Shown here: piece after piece, positions 10,188 through 25,100 of the stretch
How the letters are laid out: each line of letters starts with the position of its first letter
Position numbering within the stretch: the first letter of the stretch is position 1
Assembly (NCBI RefSeq): GCF_027943255.1
Contig: NC_072893.1
Span: forward strand, 123,193,784 to 123,257,783
Direction: 5' to 3'
Source: Anastrepha obliqua
Taxonomy: Eukaryota; Arthropoda; Insecta; Diptera; Tephritidae
Length of the DNA stretch: 64,000 bases
The notes under the pieces: model-generated
What the model was told of the DNA's origin: nothing
The model's input: the letters and a program-made list of their open reading frames with translations, nothing else
The model's database searches: none
Position numbers and translations under genes: made by a program

Positions 10188-13100
10188 GTGAGTTACCAAA
10201 ATACAAAAAAGAGCAGCAATGAACATTCCCATTTGTTCTACAAAGTAGTTTTAGTTAAATAATCAAATAAGTTAACCTCAAATTGCACCATACCATCGAC
10301 ACCACATAAACATATAAACACGGAAAAAATAAATACTCTAATGTTTGCTCTGGTGGTGTTCCACCTGTTCAGTTGTAAGAAATGAATTTCAAAGTGGCTG
10401 GTTGTTTATGTGTTGCCATACCATTCTTCCGATTTCGCTGAAATTGGGTCAACTTATTATTTGCACTTCAGCATACCGAAATTCCGTGAGGTGGCGCTGT
10501 GATCAAATTATCGACAATTTCGCTTTTTATGAAGCAAAAGGATTCATTCTTGCAACATGGAAAGGTATGAATCATACCAAAAAATAAGAAGTATAGATTA
10601 GGAGCCGAGAGATGGCGTCGTTGTCGGATAGTTGATAACTTCTAAATTTATGCATGAGGAAGTTTCATATTTTCGACATGGAGTGATCTGATGTCAAAAA
10701 ATAAAACAAAAAGCTTGGAGCCGAGAGATGGCGCCATTGTCGCTTGTCACTTATTGTCTCGTATAAAAGATACAGAATGGTTTAAAACGGAGCCCATAGT
10801 GTAAGGATAAGTTCCAGGGGTATCACAATGGGTCTACGACAGATCTAAGTATGTCATTACGCCAACCACTCTACCTACCTATTGTTCCATACTGAACCAG
10901 GAATACGGCGCCTACAAGAAATTTATCACTTTGGTTATAATTGTAACTTACAAATTACTTCTTTAGTCACTGCTCACGAACTTTGGATTTCTCCGAATAT
11001 ACCCAAAAATCTGTTGTCCCATTTAGTATTTCCACGCAAAGCTGTATACTCTTGTTTGAGAGTCTAAACAGCTTCATGTTCTTCATTCAGCGAGTGTTTC
11101 TGCGATAGCCTGTAGATATCCAGCTTAAACCTTCCACTGTGATTAACTACTCTAGTCTTCCGCTCGAGTTATGGAAGCAGAAGAATCAGCCATCCATTTA
11201 TGCTTGAACTCCTAATTTCCTAAGTCTGCTCTCCGACCTTTATCTCGCGCTCTTCATCACTTTCTCATTTCCCGAAACACATCTCGTATACATTGACACT
11301 GTTGTGCTGTCGTAGGAGGTGTGGGATTCTCGATATTCCCGCTTTTATTACTGCCGCTACTCTAGAAGTATGGAAGCGTCTCTGGCTTAATCTTTTGGCT
11401 TTTAGAACTAATTTGATCTTGGACTTGCATCCACATTTTCAAAAGAGGTTTTGCTCAAAATTCGTTGGCAGGGGGAATTCGGGTCAGAACACTATACGAC
11501 ACATTAAAATTCGAGCCGCCCAAAGTCTGTATGATATTGAAATTCGATCCTATTAGTGGATACCGGATTCTGTTGTTGTAGCAGTAACTTTGCCCTGTCA
11601 GTGTAATGTAATCGCCGTCGTCTTCGTATAGCTCATCTAACGGTAGGCCCAAGAAACTTGCTGTTTCGACAGGTTAGGTCCAGAGGGAGAGGGGTGTTAG
11701 ATGAGTGGGTTTGATGGGGCATGTGAAAAGGTGGTTAGTGTCGTGCGGGGTGCCTTCACATACCGGATTCTCATTTAGAATTATTGAGTAGAGCTTGTGT
11801 GCTCTTGGAGCACCAGTCATAACAGTAAATAAGACGAGATCGATACGCTCGAAGCCTGTATGATATGACGATTCTATGCTTAGAACTTGAACTCTCATTT
11901 TCACCAGAAGTATAAGCCTTTTGGGCCAAGGTTTGTTAGCTCTTGGAGTTAAGTTAAGATTAGTAAATGAAATAAAAGAGATCGAGATGCTCGGAAACTA
12001 CGCTTAGGGTATTGAGTTATTGAGCATTGATTTGGTACACAGGACAGATTGCCTCTTGGCGTTAAGAGTCAAAATACTACTGGCTTTGACCAATTTTGCT
12101 CGTTTACCAGACCAAATTGGCCAACCGTGGATCAGCGGTTCCCCCACAAGGGCCAGAGCCAATAATCGGAATCAGTTCCGCAGGAATCATGAATTGGGCC
12201 AGCGATTTTGTATACAATTTACATAAAGAGCGCTGGAACAGTCTAGATCGCTGCAGAACTGCAAAAAGTTTTGTGACAAGCCCCCACAGAAAACTGTCGA
12301 ACTTTCTTCTAAAACTTGAAAGAAAAGACGTTCGATTGATGGTTAATATTATTACATGACACAACCCATGGAATCAGCATATGACAGCCATTGGAATCAT
12401 TGAAAACCCAATTTGCTTGTCTTGCTTAGAGGTGCCCTATAGCACTGAGCATTTTCTCTATCAGTATCCTGTCTTTGCTCCAGCAATTCTACGAATTTTG
12501 AGTTCCGATGTCATGAGAACGAGTAATATTCATTTTCTCAAATTGGAGGATATTTTCAGATTTGCCAAAGAATCTGGAAAATTCTCACAGGACGAACTAT
12601 CTCTATCTCTGTCTCTATTCTTTCCTATCTCTTTCTCTGGTACTCTTCTCCTTCCCTCCTTGACTATCTACCCTCTTTCCAGAGCTCTAAATACAATGGG
12701 CTTTTTAGCCTGATTGTTTTAGGAGCCACTAAATCTCCTGGTGCTTCTTGGCTCGGCATTTTCAAATTTCAATTTCAGACCCAAGCAAAATTGGTGTTTT
12801 GACTTGATATTCATAGATCTCAGACTATCCCTTTCATTTATGGTGCTGCTCAGATCTTGTTGGTTTTTAGAGTTCAAGCGCATCTTTCCTTTTTTTACAA
12901 TTTTGAAGCTTCCAAGCCTAAGTAGAGTCTAACTTCACTCTTCTTTATACGTTTGTTGTTCGGTTTTTTCAATTGTGTTTCCTTTTTTATATCTCTTTAA
13001 TGCTGAATTGTGAACATTTATTAAATAAAAATTGTCAAAGCTATTCGACAATGCTGTAGCTACCCTTTCTGGTGAAGACGGTGATGATGACGCCAACAGA

Positions 13101-16100
13101 TACATACCTCGTTACACATAGTCAGCGAAAAAATTAGAAAATTTATAAGTGAAAAATGAACAGCTCTAGCGGGGAAGCAGATCACATGAAAAAACCAACG
13201 GTTCATCTGACGCCTGAGCAGTTGAAGGAGTGCAAAAAATATAACGTAAATGAAAGAGTGCATATGAGTATGTATGCATGTAGATATACAGTTATCTTGC
13301 ACTCTGTAATCGTACGCTAACCACGGCCGTGCACTGTTAACGAGCGGGTAAATGCGCGCGGGCTGAAAAGTATAATCATACTTGGATCAATTGTATTGTG
13401 GCTGCATGTGTAAATGCCAGAGTGCCAAGCTGCCATGAGATTTCCCACGAAAATTCATCACAGCAAAGTGCAGATGCAACCAAAGTGGCTTGAAATAGTT
13501 ATGAACGAAAAATTTTATGAGTTCAGCCTACGGAAATATGAGAGAATATAAACAAGTGGTGATGACAGTTGATTGTGAAGAGTCAATGTTATCGAAAGTC
13601 GATGCATGTCAGTTGTGCTGCGTTCAATGTATGTGACTTATAAGGCGCTGTTCATATCATAAAATTTGCTAGCGGTAATCATTTCAATCTTTACGTATTA
13701 TTATAAAAAACACAATAAAAAAATCTGCTTTACATTTTAATGTTTTTTTGTTGGGATGTTTTTAACAAATTTGCTTAAATTTTCACTTTTGTATAGATAA
13801 CTACCCCAGTTTTGAAGCTATTCCGTAGAAGTTTTGCAAAAGATTTTTTTTTTCGTAAATAACTACCGCAGTTTTAAAGCTATTCTGTAGAAATTTAACA
13901 AAAGACTTTTTTTGAATTTAACCCTTAATTTTTTCTGAAAATCATCAAGATCGGATCACTTCAGCTTATGACATAAGGGCTTTTCCATTTTTAAATACCG
14001 TTATCTCGCACACTGGAGCCAATTTGACAAAATGGAGGGCGCCATTGAATTTAGAAGGCTCCAAATACCCCATTCGCATCATTCGACCGAATAAACCGCG
14101 GACAAAAACTATCTTCCTCTCTCTTCCCACCCTTTCACACCAAAAACGAAATAATGCGCAATAATTTTTTTTTTTTTGTTGTTAAAGCTTGGGGGAAAAT
14201 AAATAATTTGAGTAATCCTGTAACATTCCTTTCCATTAGAGCAAACAGTAAAAGTCTTGCGGACGCATGATAGTTATTTTGAGTAGGTCGCGCATTTCGA
14301 GCTGTGGTGCAAAATGGTTACGTCCGATCGATTATCAAAAGTTGTTGGCCAAGAAAATATTAAAAAAAAAAATGACTAAGAAAAAGACGGAGCTACGGAG
14401 CATTTATTGTTGTTGTTGTAGCATAAACATTCCCCATACATATACGGGGAATGCTCCTGAAGTGGCAGTCTTTGGCCGGCTATAAATCCGGGTCGATCCG
14501 GTTACGTAGAACCGACTGTCGTGGGAACGATGGAGCATTTATCTTCACATAAGATTACAAAATGAATGATAGAGCAGGTACAAGTGGGAACCGAATGGGT
14601 CTATGTGCGATTATCAGATTCAGTGAGCGGATTTTAGTTGGAATTCTGGATCACTTGGAAATCTTTGAAACTACATAGCGCCAGCTTCAGAGCGACCTGG
14701 AATTAGTAGTGTCACCTTTTCGTTAAATATAGGCTCTTGACCAGGTAATAGTGAGATCTAGCTTGTAAAGCAGTACGGAGGGTATCTCACTAATTTAGTT
14801 CGCCAGCACAGAAGTATCTTGATTTGCATGCCGATGAATCGTAACATTTATGGTAATGAAAAAGTTATAGAGATGCTATCGAACGGCTCACAAACGAATT
14901 GTTCAATATACCCATATAAATAGACGAATACCCAATACCCAATAGAAGCAGATAAGGTAAATTAAACACCTCAATCGGGCTCGCGGGATTCCAATACAAG
15001 TAAGGTGAGCGTCCGAAATGCTATTGTACGCTATGGCAGCGCGTTAATAAACACTTTAGCCGCCCTTAAGGTTAGATTAAGTAAAATCTAAAGTTGGTAA
15101 ATACGTAAATGAGGTAAATTAAACGGTGTTAGCTCACACTTTGCAATTTGCACACTTCTTCGCTGTTAGAAGCCTTTCACTTTCCCCTAAAATCTCAACG
15201 GCCAACTTGTCCACACTTTGACGGAGAAGGTTATGTAGGAGTTTGGCATTGGCATACCATTATCGGCTATAAATAAACTGAAAATTCTATAGGGTACCTT
15301 CTAGAGTTTGCCCTCCTTATCACCGCCGCAATCGTAACGGAAAGTTCCACAGAGTACAGCCGTCCGACAGCACTTGCGAGTATAAGACAAAAAAATTACA
15401 CTAACCACCTCTTAACCTCAATTCATCTTCTTTGGTCCGACTGCGTCGAAACAGCATATTTCCTGAGCTTAGGTTCATATTATGTCGATGACGGTTTTTG
15501 TAGTGCCGCAGATGCCTCTAAAAGTCTATACGGTCCTTTGAGTCCACAAGAGATGTTTTCACCATACAAAAATACTTTGGTGCACCGATATTAAATACCT
15601 AGATTTTTTCATAAAAACTATCATATTTACCGTTATTCTTGTTTCGAAAGCTTTATTTGAATGCAGAAACAAATTAAACGAAAAATATTAAAATAATAAA
15701 CGAAAAAATTGTATTTCATCTGCGCTCTTGGTAAATTTGCTCACTGCCGAATGCCGTGAGTAGTAGTATCGGACTTGATTAAGTTTTCTGTTATTTGTGT
15801 GTTGTAATTTTGTTGTGATTTCTTTATTTCTTATTGCAATTTCACTTGTTTGGGTTTTTTACACGTACTACAGCACCAAATGTAGCGACTTACGAATAAT
15901 GCGTTTTTTTGTTGTTGTTGCTCGATGCATTCGTTTGTAAGTAAGCGCGCATTTCAAACTTCTCTAAAAACAGAACAGCTAAACGCAGAGGAAGAAGAAG
16001 CAGCTGAAATACGCGATGGTAGGGCCGTCGCCGCAAACGTACCAACAAACTGCAGCCATGCAAGCTTACACCACACAAATGCATATAAATGCGTGTATAT

Positions 16101-19100
16101 GTGTGTTAAAAACGAAGTAGCCGACCCGAATGCCAGCGCATTGCCCTGACATGCGCTGTCGTGCACATTGTTGTTGGTGTTGCACCGTTTTTTGCTTTAG
16201 TTACTTTTGTTACTGTTGCTTTTGTCTGCGTTGTTGCCGTTTTTTGCTGCGCCTGCCAGTAGTGCTTGCGTTGTTTTTGTGTAAATTTTTATGAATGAAA
16301 ATTTAGTTGGGAGCAACAACATACGAACGACCGACTACGCAGCAATACAGCCAACAATAGCAACAGTATGCGTACTACTATCTTTAGCGGTTACGTCAAC
16401 TGCAGCGATGGCGGCTGCGACTGTCGCTGTTACTTCGGGAGTCACGCAAAGCAGCAACAGCCTGCCGCCGACTGATGGTGGCTGGTGTTGTACTTGTTGT
16501 TGTCAATGCACTTGTTTGTTTCGTACTGTGTTGTTTGTGCTCTTTCCTAGACTATCGCATGCTGGTTTATACCACTACTAACTTTCCCGCTCCATTTCGC
16601 TTGCCCAGCTTCACTAGCTTTCCTTTCTCTTTCCCGCTCTCGCTCTTGCTATGAGCATCACGTTCTTTATTTACTCGGTCCGGCATTTGCCTTTCTCTTC
16701 AATCTCTACTTAATTCTCATACCTTTGGGAGCTGCTGTCAGTCAGGTCGGCAGACAGCCACTTTCTTGCGTGTATCTCCTTCTCCTATGGGCAATTTTCA
16801 TGGCACTTCTCCTACCCCCTGTCTTTCGACCAGGCAACCCAACATATCATACATGGGTATGTATATACTATACATATTTATGTATGTATAGACGCGCATA
16901 CACACAAGTACATAATATGTGTGTATTTGGTTCGCCACACTGCCTGTGGGCGCCGACTAAGCCAGCCACCCAGTTAGCATTGTCTGCATTCCATCACAGC
17001 AGCAACTTATAATTAATTGTGACCATAGAGTGTACGAGTGCTTACAAACGCATACCTACATAAATATACATACATATACTTATATATATATATATATATT
17101 GTATAATGAAATGTATGTGAGCGCGTTGGTTTCGGTTTTATTGCAATTTTTGCCGTTAAAAATGCATTCCACGAGTAAAACAGCTGCACAGTCGACGCCG
17201 ACTTCGGAGCTGCCGTCAACGATGACTTCGTTTCTCTTGTGAATGCCGTTACAATCATTTTCACACTTCAATGCAGTGCTGGTAGGTGGGTGTGCTTGTG
17301 CGCTAGGCTTGTGTTTCATCGTAGACTGAGAAGGAAGCAGAGTAAAATGCTAAGTTTTTTCTACACTTTCTTATGCGCCTCTTTTATCTAAACTTTTTAT
17401 AATTTTCATTTGTATACAATGCGGGGAAGTCAGAGAATAGAGCGCGGGCATATGTGTAAATATAAGTATAAAAAAACATTAAATAAGACGAGGAATAGCA
17501 AAAATAAAAGTAAAAATTTATAATGGAATTTACAAGAACAGTGAGTGTCACTGAAAATCGTACAGACATGGTTTTCCGATAGAATTTTTTTTGTTAATCT
17601 ATCATAAAAATGTAGTTCATGGCATGATAAAAATATAATAAATTATAGTTAACAACTTTTTCCTATAATAAAAAGTTACTTTCAAAATCAAATGCTCCTT
17701 ACTTTAAGTATATTGGACATAACGGTTTTAATTGCAGCCTTCAGAGAAGAAATGGTGTTATGAGGATGATTTTGCTTTCACGCTCAACTACGCCCCATAC
17801 GTAGTAATCCAGGAGATTAAGTTAGGCGGCCATAGGTTCGGTGTTATGTGGTGATGGAAATTTTATGTGAAGGTGCAGAGTCTTGATGAAAGATGTATGG
17901 GCTGTCACCACACACACTATCAACCCGGAGTGTCACTACTGTCTCGAGAACCTTGATATATGCAGCAGAATTCACTCGAAATCTTTGAGTAAAAAAAGGG
18001 TGGGTGCATGACATTACCTCTGTTGCTCACAACACCTAAACCTTAACAGTGGCTGGAACCTTTGTCTGCATGAGAACAGCAATCTCTGTAGAAATGGAAC
18101 ATAGCCAACCGTCAACATTTTTGTGCGTCATAGCATCTCAGGCGCTTCGGGGTGTTTAATTTTGTTTAGCAGACATTTTGGTGGGATAACTCGCTGTTCT
18201 CCTGTTTGCTCCGACATAAACTGTCTTCAGCGCATCACGTAGGATTTATACCGGAGATATTCATGGGCAACTCGACGGATAAGACCCTCAGAAACATTAA
18301 GCTCCCTCGTAAGTGCCCTGCCCTCAATGAATTTGAAGAGTTCTCGTTCTTGAATAAATTCTGCAGATCGGACAGTGTCAGAACGTTCCTCGTGTTTTTT
18401 TGCGTTTTGCGGAGTGATTACCATATGAAGCCCCGATAACTGTATGTCTCTTAAAGTTAAGTTGTAGTCATCCATTTCTTATCTAAAAAAGTGAAAACTA
18501 CCGCATGAATCCTGTGCATATACAAGATGGCGCAAAACTAATCAGCCTATCGGAGGATTTAAATTTTTTGCAAATGGTGTAGGTCAATCATATTTGTCAC
18601 TTGTGAACTTATAAACCGCTGCAGTATACAAACAGACAAGCAATGGAGCGTTGAAAATGAACATTTGAATCCTCAAAATTATTATTATTTTTTGCATTCA
18701 ATAATAAAATTATTCAAATACAAAATTGGATGCTTAAGTTTTTGTATAAATTTACTCTGTGCCCCATTTGTTCTCCCACGAAAAAATTCCCGCGCATACT
18801 TGCAAAAAACAAGGACTTCCTACTAAAATACTTAAGTAAAATATAAATGGATTTGTACACAAATAAAGAAATAAGGCTTGAAAATTCACAAAATATCAAT
18901 GAATTGCCAATAAAGAAATGTAAGACTTAAATATATGAAATATTGCCAGTGACTTAAACAATTGGTTTAACATTTGAAATAATAACAAAATAAAACAAAA
19001 AATGTAAAGCGCCTAAAAGTCGTCAATTGTTTCCATTTATCTAAAACAAAGCGATTATCTGTCGGTTGGAGTGAGATGAGTCGGGAATTGTGAGTCTGTA

Positions 19101-22100
19101 GCAAGCAAAATGCATAACTACCAAACTGATGGCCTTCTGGTGAATTTAGAACAATAATTAGCTCGCGTTCCCACCTTTTTCTCCCATATGCAAATAATGT
19201 ATGTATTTTACGTGGTGACGCAGTGTCAATTATTTGCCGCAACTTTTTCGATAGCATAGAACTAGTGCCAAATTGGACAGTTGAGGTCTAGTCGCTTTGG
19301 GTACCTTTTTTATGATTTTGAAGCAATACCAAATTTTGCACATAATATACAAATGTACATATGTATGTATGTATATGAGAAACAAAACTGTAAATCCGTA
19401 ATACTTAGTCGTAAAGTTAAATCATTAATGTGCCATACGGCGGAGGCCGGTAGTGCCATTTTGAACGATAAAGTGTTATTATCATAAAATAGTGAGTGAC
19501 CCTGTTATGATTTAAAGATTTTTTTTAGTTTTACTTAAAGTTTTTACTTAAGTAATCATTTAAGTAAATGTACTTAAGTTAAAAATTAAAAAAGTAAGTA
19601 AAAACTTAAATAAAAAAAGTAAGTAAAAACTAAAAAAAGTAAGATTTTTAAAGATATTTTTGTTTTATGTTTTTACTTAAGCAAACTACTTAACAAAAAA
19701 ACAGTAAGCAAAAACTTAAAAGAAAAGAAAACTCAGAAATCTCAAAGAACACATTTTATAAATATTTCATGAAATTTGTTCCACCACTCACAGTCTCGCT
19801 AGTCTAAAATGTGTTTTTATTTCATATAATTTCAATCCAATTGACTAAAATTATTCTTTTATATTTCTCTATTGCCAGTTAATTGAGATTTTGCGCACTT
19901 TTTTTTATTTATTTTTGTTCGTAAATGCGAGCCGACATACATACATATGTATGTGTGTATGTGTGTATTCACCTTCATACGTATGCATATTTGCGCATAT
20001 CTGGTTCGTCAGTTCTTTGTATGTAAACTGCAACTATCCCTATTTGTTATTGCTGTTCCGGTTGTTGTGGCTACTGCTGCTGTTGTTTTTGTTTTAGTTG
20101 CATTTTAACACCACCACCGTAACTGCCCCTTATTAATCAACGGTAGGCGTGTATTGCACCAGCAAGCAGACAACAAATAAACAAACAGACAGACAATAAA
20201 AGGCAAAGTGTGCAGCTCAACGCATTCACCGACATCGCTACCACCATCTTGCATGCCGCTATCTACTACACCACAGCACAGGCTATGTATGTCTGTATGT
20301 ACACTCACTTGGCTGCGGTGGGCTTTTATTATTTGTTATTTGCTTTTTGCGCTCTCACCAATTTGCATGCAACGTAAAAGTGCATGTACATATGCGCGTG
20401 TGTGTGTTTGTGTGTGCGCATGCACTTTGTACTTTCATGTATTGGGCTTGTTTTTGTTTTGCTCTTTTTTTGTTTTTGTTTTCTTTGTTTTGTAGAAAGC
20501 AATGTGTTGTTTTTGCCGTTGGCCGGCGCGCGAACCAACAACATTTTGCGTCTTTTGTGAATGAGTCGCGCGCAAAAACAAAACAATTGGTGACGCCAAC
20601 AAGCCCCAGTCTCTGTTGTCTCTTTGCACACGCTACATGTGAATAGTGTGTATGTATGTATGTATGAATCTCATTCGTTGCTCGGTGCTCGGTGCTCGTA
20701 CATTATTTTGTATTTGTGCCTTTTGACTTCCACCTTCCCACCTCAGCAGACGCGTTGTGACCCGCCCACTGTAGACGCAAATGCACTCTCGGTTGCATTC
20801 GGCACCACCGCCATGCTCATATGGGTGCGTGTATGCAGCCGATTTTCAAGTGTTTCGTTGTCGACACAACAACAAATACTTACATATATAGGGTGAAAAT
20901 TGTAAACAATCACATTTGCTTTAATTACCTATTGGTGATTTTCTGGAATTGCGTTGCATTTTTGTTGGGATATTTGTTGGTTATGCGTACATGCATGCAT
21001 ACATTTGCACTGTTGTTGAAAAATGCCTTAAAAATATCGATGTATTGTAATCAGTTCTGGGTAACAAAAACTATTCGTCACCCTTTGTTAATAATCAATT
21101 ATTTGCTGAGTGTTATTAGAATGTGATTGATCATATATACGAGGTGTGACAATTAAGTAACGAGACTGACGCTGTAAAACATTTTATTTGCCTTTACATG
21201 TCTAAGTTCTATCTATTTCCAAAGTATTGTGTAAACTTTGTTTAAAACAGTATTTGAACTCTTCTTCTGTCAGTTCCTCCAACATTGCCACTTTCTCCTA
21301 CACAACTTCCACGGACTCAAATCATATTCCTTTGAGTGCAGATTTCATATCAGATAATCGATAAAAGTTGTATGGTCTAACACTGCAATGCTGTACTTGG
21401 CTAGAAACAAATACCTCTTGTCAGACATCGGAAATGTGAAGCTGAAACGTAAGGTACGGTGCACTAGACCGGGCTAATTTACTGAGGCGGCAGCTCTTGC
21501 TCGGGAAAAACACGAGTCATTCCGGTAACGAGGAACCGGCTGTCTTGGGAATGAATATGAGGCTGCGTTGTCTTGGTGGAAAGCACATAATTTGTTCTTC
21601 CATCACCTTTTTTCTTTAATCTTTCGCTTAGTTCAAGTAAACTATGAAGACTGTATTGTAGAGTAATGTTAAGATGTTCTCCCCGAGAGGCGGTCCAACG
21701 TTACCGAACCGATGTATTCCGGTAAAGGGATATTACTTCATGTCGATGCATGGGGAACATTTTCTGATTTTACAACTACAACAACTAATAATAGAACTTT
21801 GAGGTACCCATAGAGTGACCAAATCGTAGCAGATTACCAATGTTTGCGATATTGTCAAACGTTTTTGATGTAAAATTGCGTCGTGGTTAATCTTCTCGGT
21901 CATCTGTAAAAAACTTAATTATAATATATAGTATATAATTTTTTTTCTAAAACTCCTATTGGACTGCTTGGTCATCATCCTCCTTTTTGCCTTCTTCTTT
22001 TTCACCCATTTTCGGATTTTGTTTTGCTTCGAAGAAATCCCGGTATCCTTTCAACCGGACCATATCTCAAGATTTCACGATTGCCCCGAACTCTCCATTC

Positions 22101-25100
22101 AATACATAAATTATTTGACCAGCCGTCTGACATGTGGCACCATCTTGTAGCAACATCATTGATGTCTTGTACATAGATTCTGGCCAAATGTAGTCTTCTA
22201 ACTTAGAGTCTTCTAATAAAGAGCTGCATGGGATGTAACCCAAATATGATAGATTACCAGCTTTGATAGGCCAAGTCGCTTGGGAGAATCAGCCGATTTC
22301 TTCACGATCATTTCACACATACTCACGCCCTCGTTCAATCAGACGTTGTTCAGACGGCGACGAGTGTCATTGTTTGATTTTTTTCGTATATCACTAAACA
22401 AACTAAATTTTGCTAAACACTTCCCAAGTGTCAAATTCGCTCAGAGCGGGATAACGGTCTGCTCAATAGCACATCTCTAAACATCTTTTCACCATGTATC
22501 CAACCATTTATTCGAGCCACAACAACAGATTCACAACACACCGTCACTTTTTGTGGATCTTATCGCATCTTTCAAGTTACATGCACGCTTGTTCTTGTAT
22601 GTAAGGTGTATTTTGCTTATTTACAAAGGATATTCACAACTCTTTTTTTTTAATCAAATCAGGTCTTTCCTCAAACTTTTGCAAAGCCCAAGAGGAGAAG
22701 TTCAGTGCTTTAAATACTCAAGAGGCTTTACTTTATGAGTCAATTTGATTTTGTAATGTTTTAAGTACAGACTAACACTCAAAAACCGTCGGAGTGACAG
22801 TCCTTGGCCGGATATAAATCCGCTCCCGATTACGTAGAATTCCGACTGTCGTGGGAATTCAAAAATCGTCACAAAGCGCGCTGGGAGCTTCGCAATTCCT
22901 GAATGGCGTGGAGTCGGCTGATTTGTTCACTTTTTGAACTGGAGCGTACGGATGCGGTATCTCACAGGCGTAGGAATATTCCGAAGTTGATATATTGAAT
23001 TTAATGACTCTATAATGCCCCGGTTGTTTGATGGGATCTTCATTATGGCCGAAAATGGGAATAAACGCTCCTAAAGCTGCAATTCCTGACTTATTTTATT
23101 ATTATATTATTTCCTGATATATTCCAAAAGGTTACTTGTTCGTGAACTTCACCATGACGAAAAATGTATTGGTTCGTTTGTATTTATTTGAATGCAAATG
23201 CCGATAGCCTTTGCGGCTGGTGCTGACTGTAAAAAATAAAACTTCAATTTTCTAGTCATTTTTTTTTTTGTATTAATTATAAATTTTTACATATGTATAT
23301 CAATTTTATTATTATTAATAATAATTATGACTATTGATTTTTATATATATAAACTTTTTTATTATTCCATTATTATTAATAATAATAAATTTTATTATAT
23401 CATATTGGAAACCCCTATATAAAAGTTTACTCGTTCGCAAATCAATTACAATTTGCAGTTATAGCTGAGACATTTGTTTTATTATTTTTATTATAAACTC
23501 ATGAGATCATTTCCTGCAAAGCATAAATATGCACGTCACTCAAACGACAAGCTTTTAACGGTTTTCAATATATCATTGCAGTTTGGCGCGCGAAAATGAT
23601 GAAAGCAAAAATTAAGCAATTCTTGGAATTCTCGAATGACAGGAAAAAATTTCTAAATGCATGCAAATAAATACATCCCCATGCACATACTTAACTATTG
23701 TACATTCATGCTTGCTACCTTCTGCAGTTTTGTATTTGTATTTTTTTTGTTTTTGTTTTTTGTTTTTTATAAATCATTCAATGACTCCTGAAGGTGCCTG
23801 CGCCACATCGTTGACTCATCAACGCCGCCTACTCGAAAAAGTGCATACATACACATTCATACACATGCATGTATGTATGCACAAATGCAACTGTGCGCTT
23901 TTATTAATCTGATATGCAAAAGCAAAAACAAGTACGCAAAAATATTTTTTATGCACGCCTTGCCAAAAGCATACTTCTCAAATTTAAGCTTCGCATCTTC
24001 GGTCGAGGACAGTCGTAGCTAGTTTGTGTGCTTACCTTGCTGCTGCGGTATCGTTTGAGTTAATTTCTTAATAAACGCTGGCTCAGGTCAAATAAATTCC
24101 CATTCTCATTAACATGAAAACGGCTGAAATGGCAAAAATACTAAATTAAGCAAAAACAAAACAAAATCAAAAACCAAAAAGCAAAATACAAAAACAGATT
24201 GCAAACTGAGAAGCAAAAAACGCAGTTAGTGGAAGCGGAGGCGAAAGCGAAGGCATCCGCAAAATATTGGCCGACAATACCAAGAAGTGCAAATATTTTC
24301 GCATCATTTTCTTTTTCTTTCACCTTTTGTGTTGTTTTTCGGCGCATACAGTATTTGTTGTATGCATAAATGTAGCTATTGTTGTTGTTATTAAATTTAT
24401 GCTGATGCAATACATGCTTGTGAATGTATATACATTTGTATGTATGTATGTATGTATGTGTGCGCATATGTGTAGAGGAAGAAAGCCGACACGAAAATGC
24501 AAATACTGCAACAGTAACCGAAAAATAACTCATTTTTTCGATAAACAATTCCTGGAAGAGCGGCGCGAGCAACAGCGAAAAAATGCGGTGGAGCAGCCAG
24601 CCATTGGCGGCCGAAATGCAAGTAAAGCCGGCATGTGGCATAGCAGTCTACGCAGGCGTTGTCTTGTTTCCATTATTATTGTTATGCTGTGTATGCGTAT
24701 GTAGGTATGCAAGTACAGTTGCATATGTGTGTGTGTGTGTACCGCTTTTTGTTGTTATTTAGCAGAACTTAGAGTGCAATAATAACAATAAACGCGTTGT
24801 GCTGTTGCTGCTGCAAAAATACCCGCAGTCGGCGGCAGGTTCAACACACTCGCTGCTGCGACACGGCCACGGTGACTGACGATGTTGGCGACGACGATGC
24901 GTTTTCGTACCACAAATGCGGTCAACAACACAAACTAAAAAAATTAAAAATAAAATGCACAAAACAGATACAAGTCGCCAATAGCACAAACCTATACAAA
25001 GCAGCCAGTGTAATTGTGTGCTGGGCAAGGAGTTGTTGTGAGGGGTAGTACGAAGGAGGAGAACGGTTGAGAAGTCATTGTGTAGCAATACTGGCGTTGG

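Noticed and set aside
13156..13267. 13156 exon as a third Imp first exon joined directly to 33163
   Set aside because: Its donors are phase 0 and phase 1; joining to the phase-2 acceptor exon brings an early stop or shifts the frame.
16291..16581. 96-codon frame with a hydrophobic, signal-peptide-like segment
   Set aside because: Later residues (CCTCCCQCTC) derive from TGT/TTG repeats; no cleavage-site context, no homologue recognised.
24141..24704. Overlapping frames of 166 (minus) and 145 (plus) codons
   Set aside because: Both span TATG microsatellites and CAA/CAG runs, and no family resemblance is seen.
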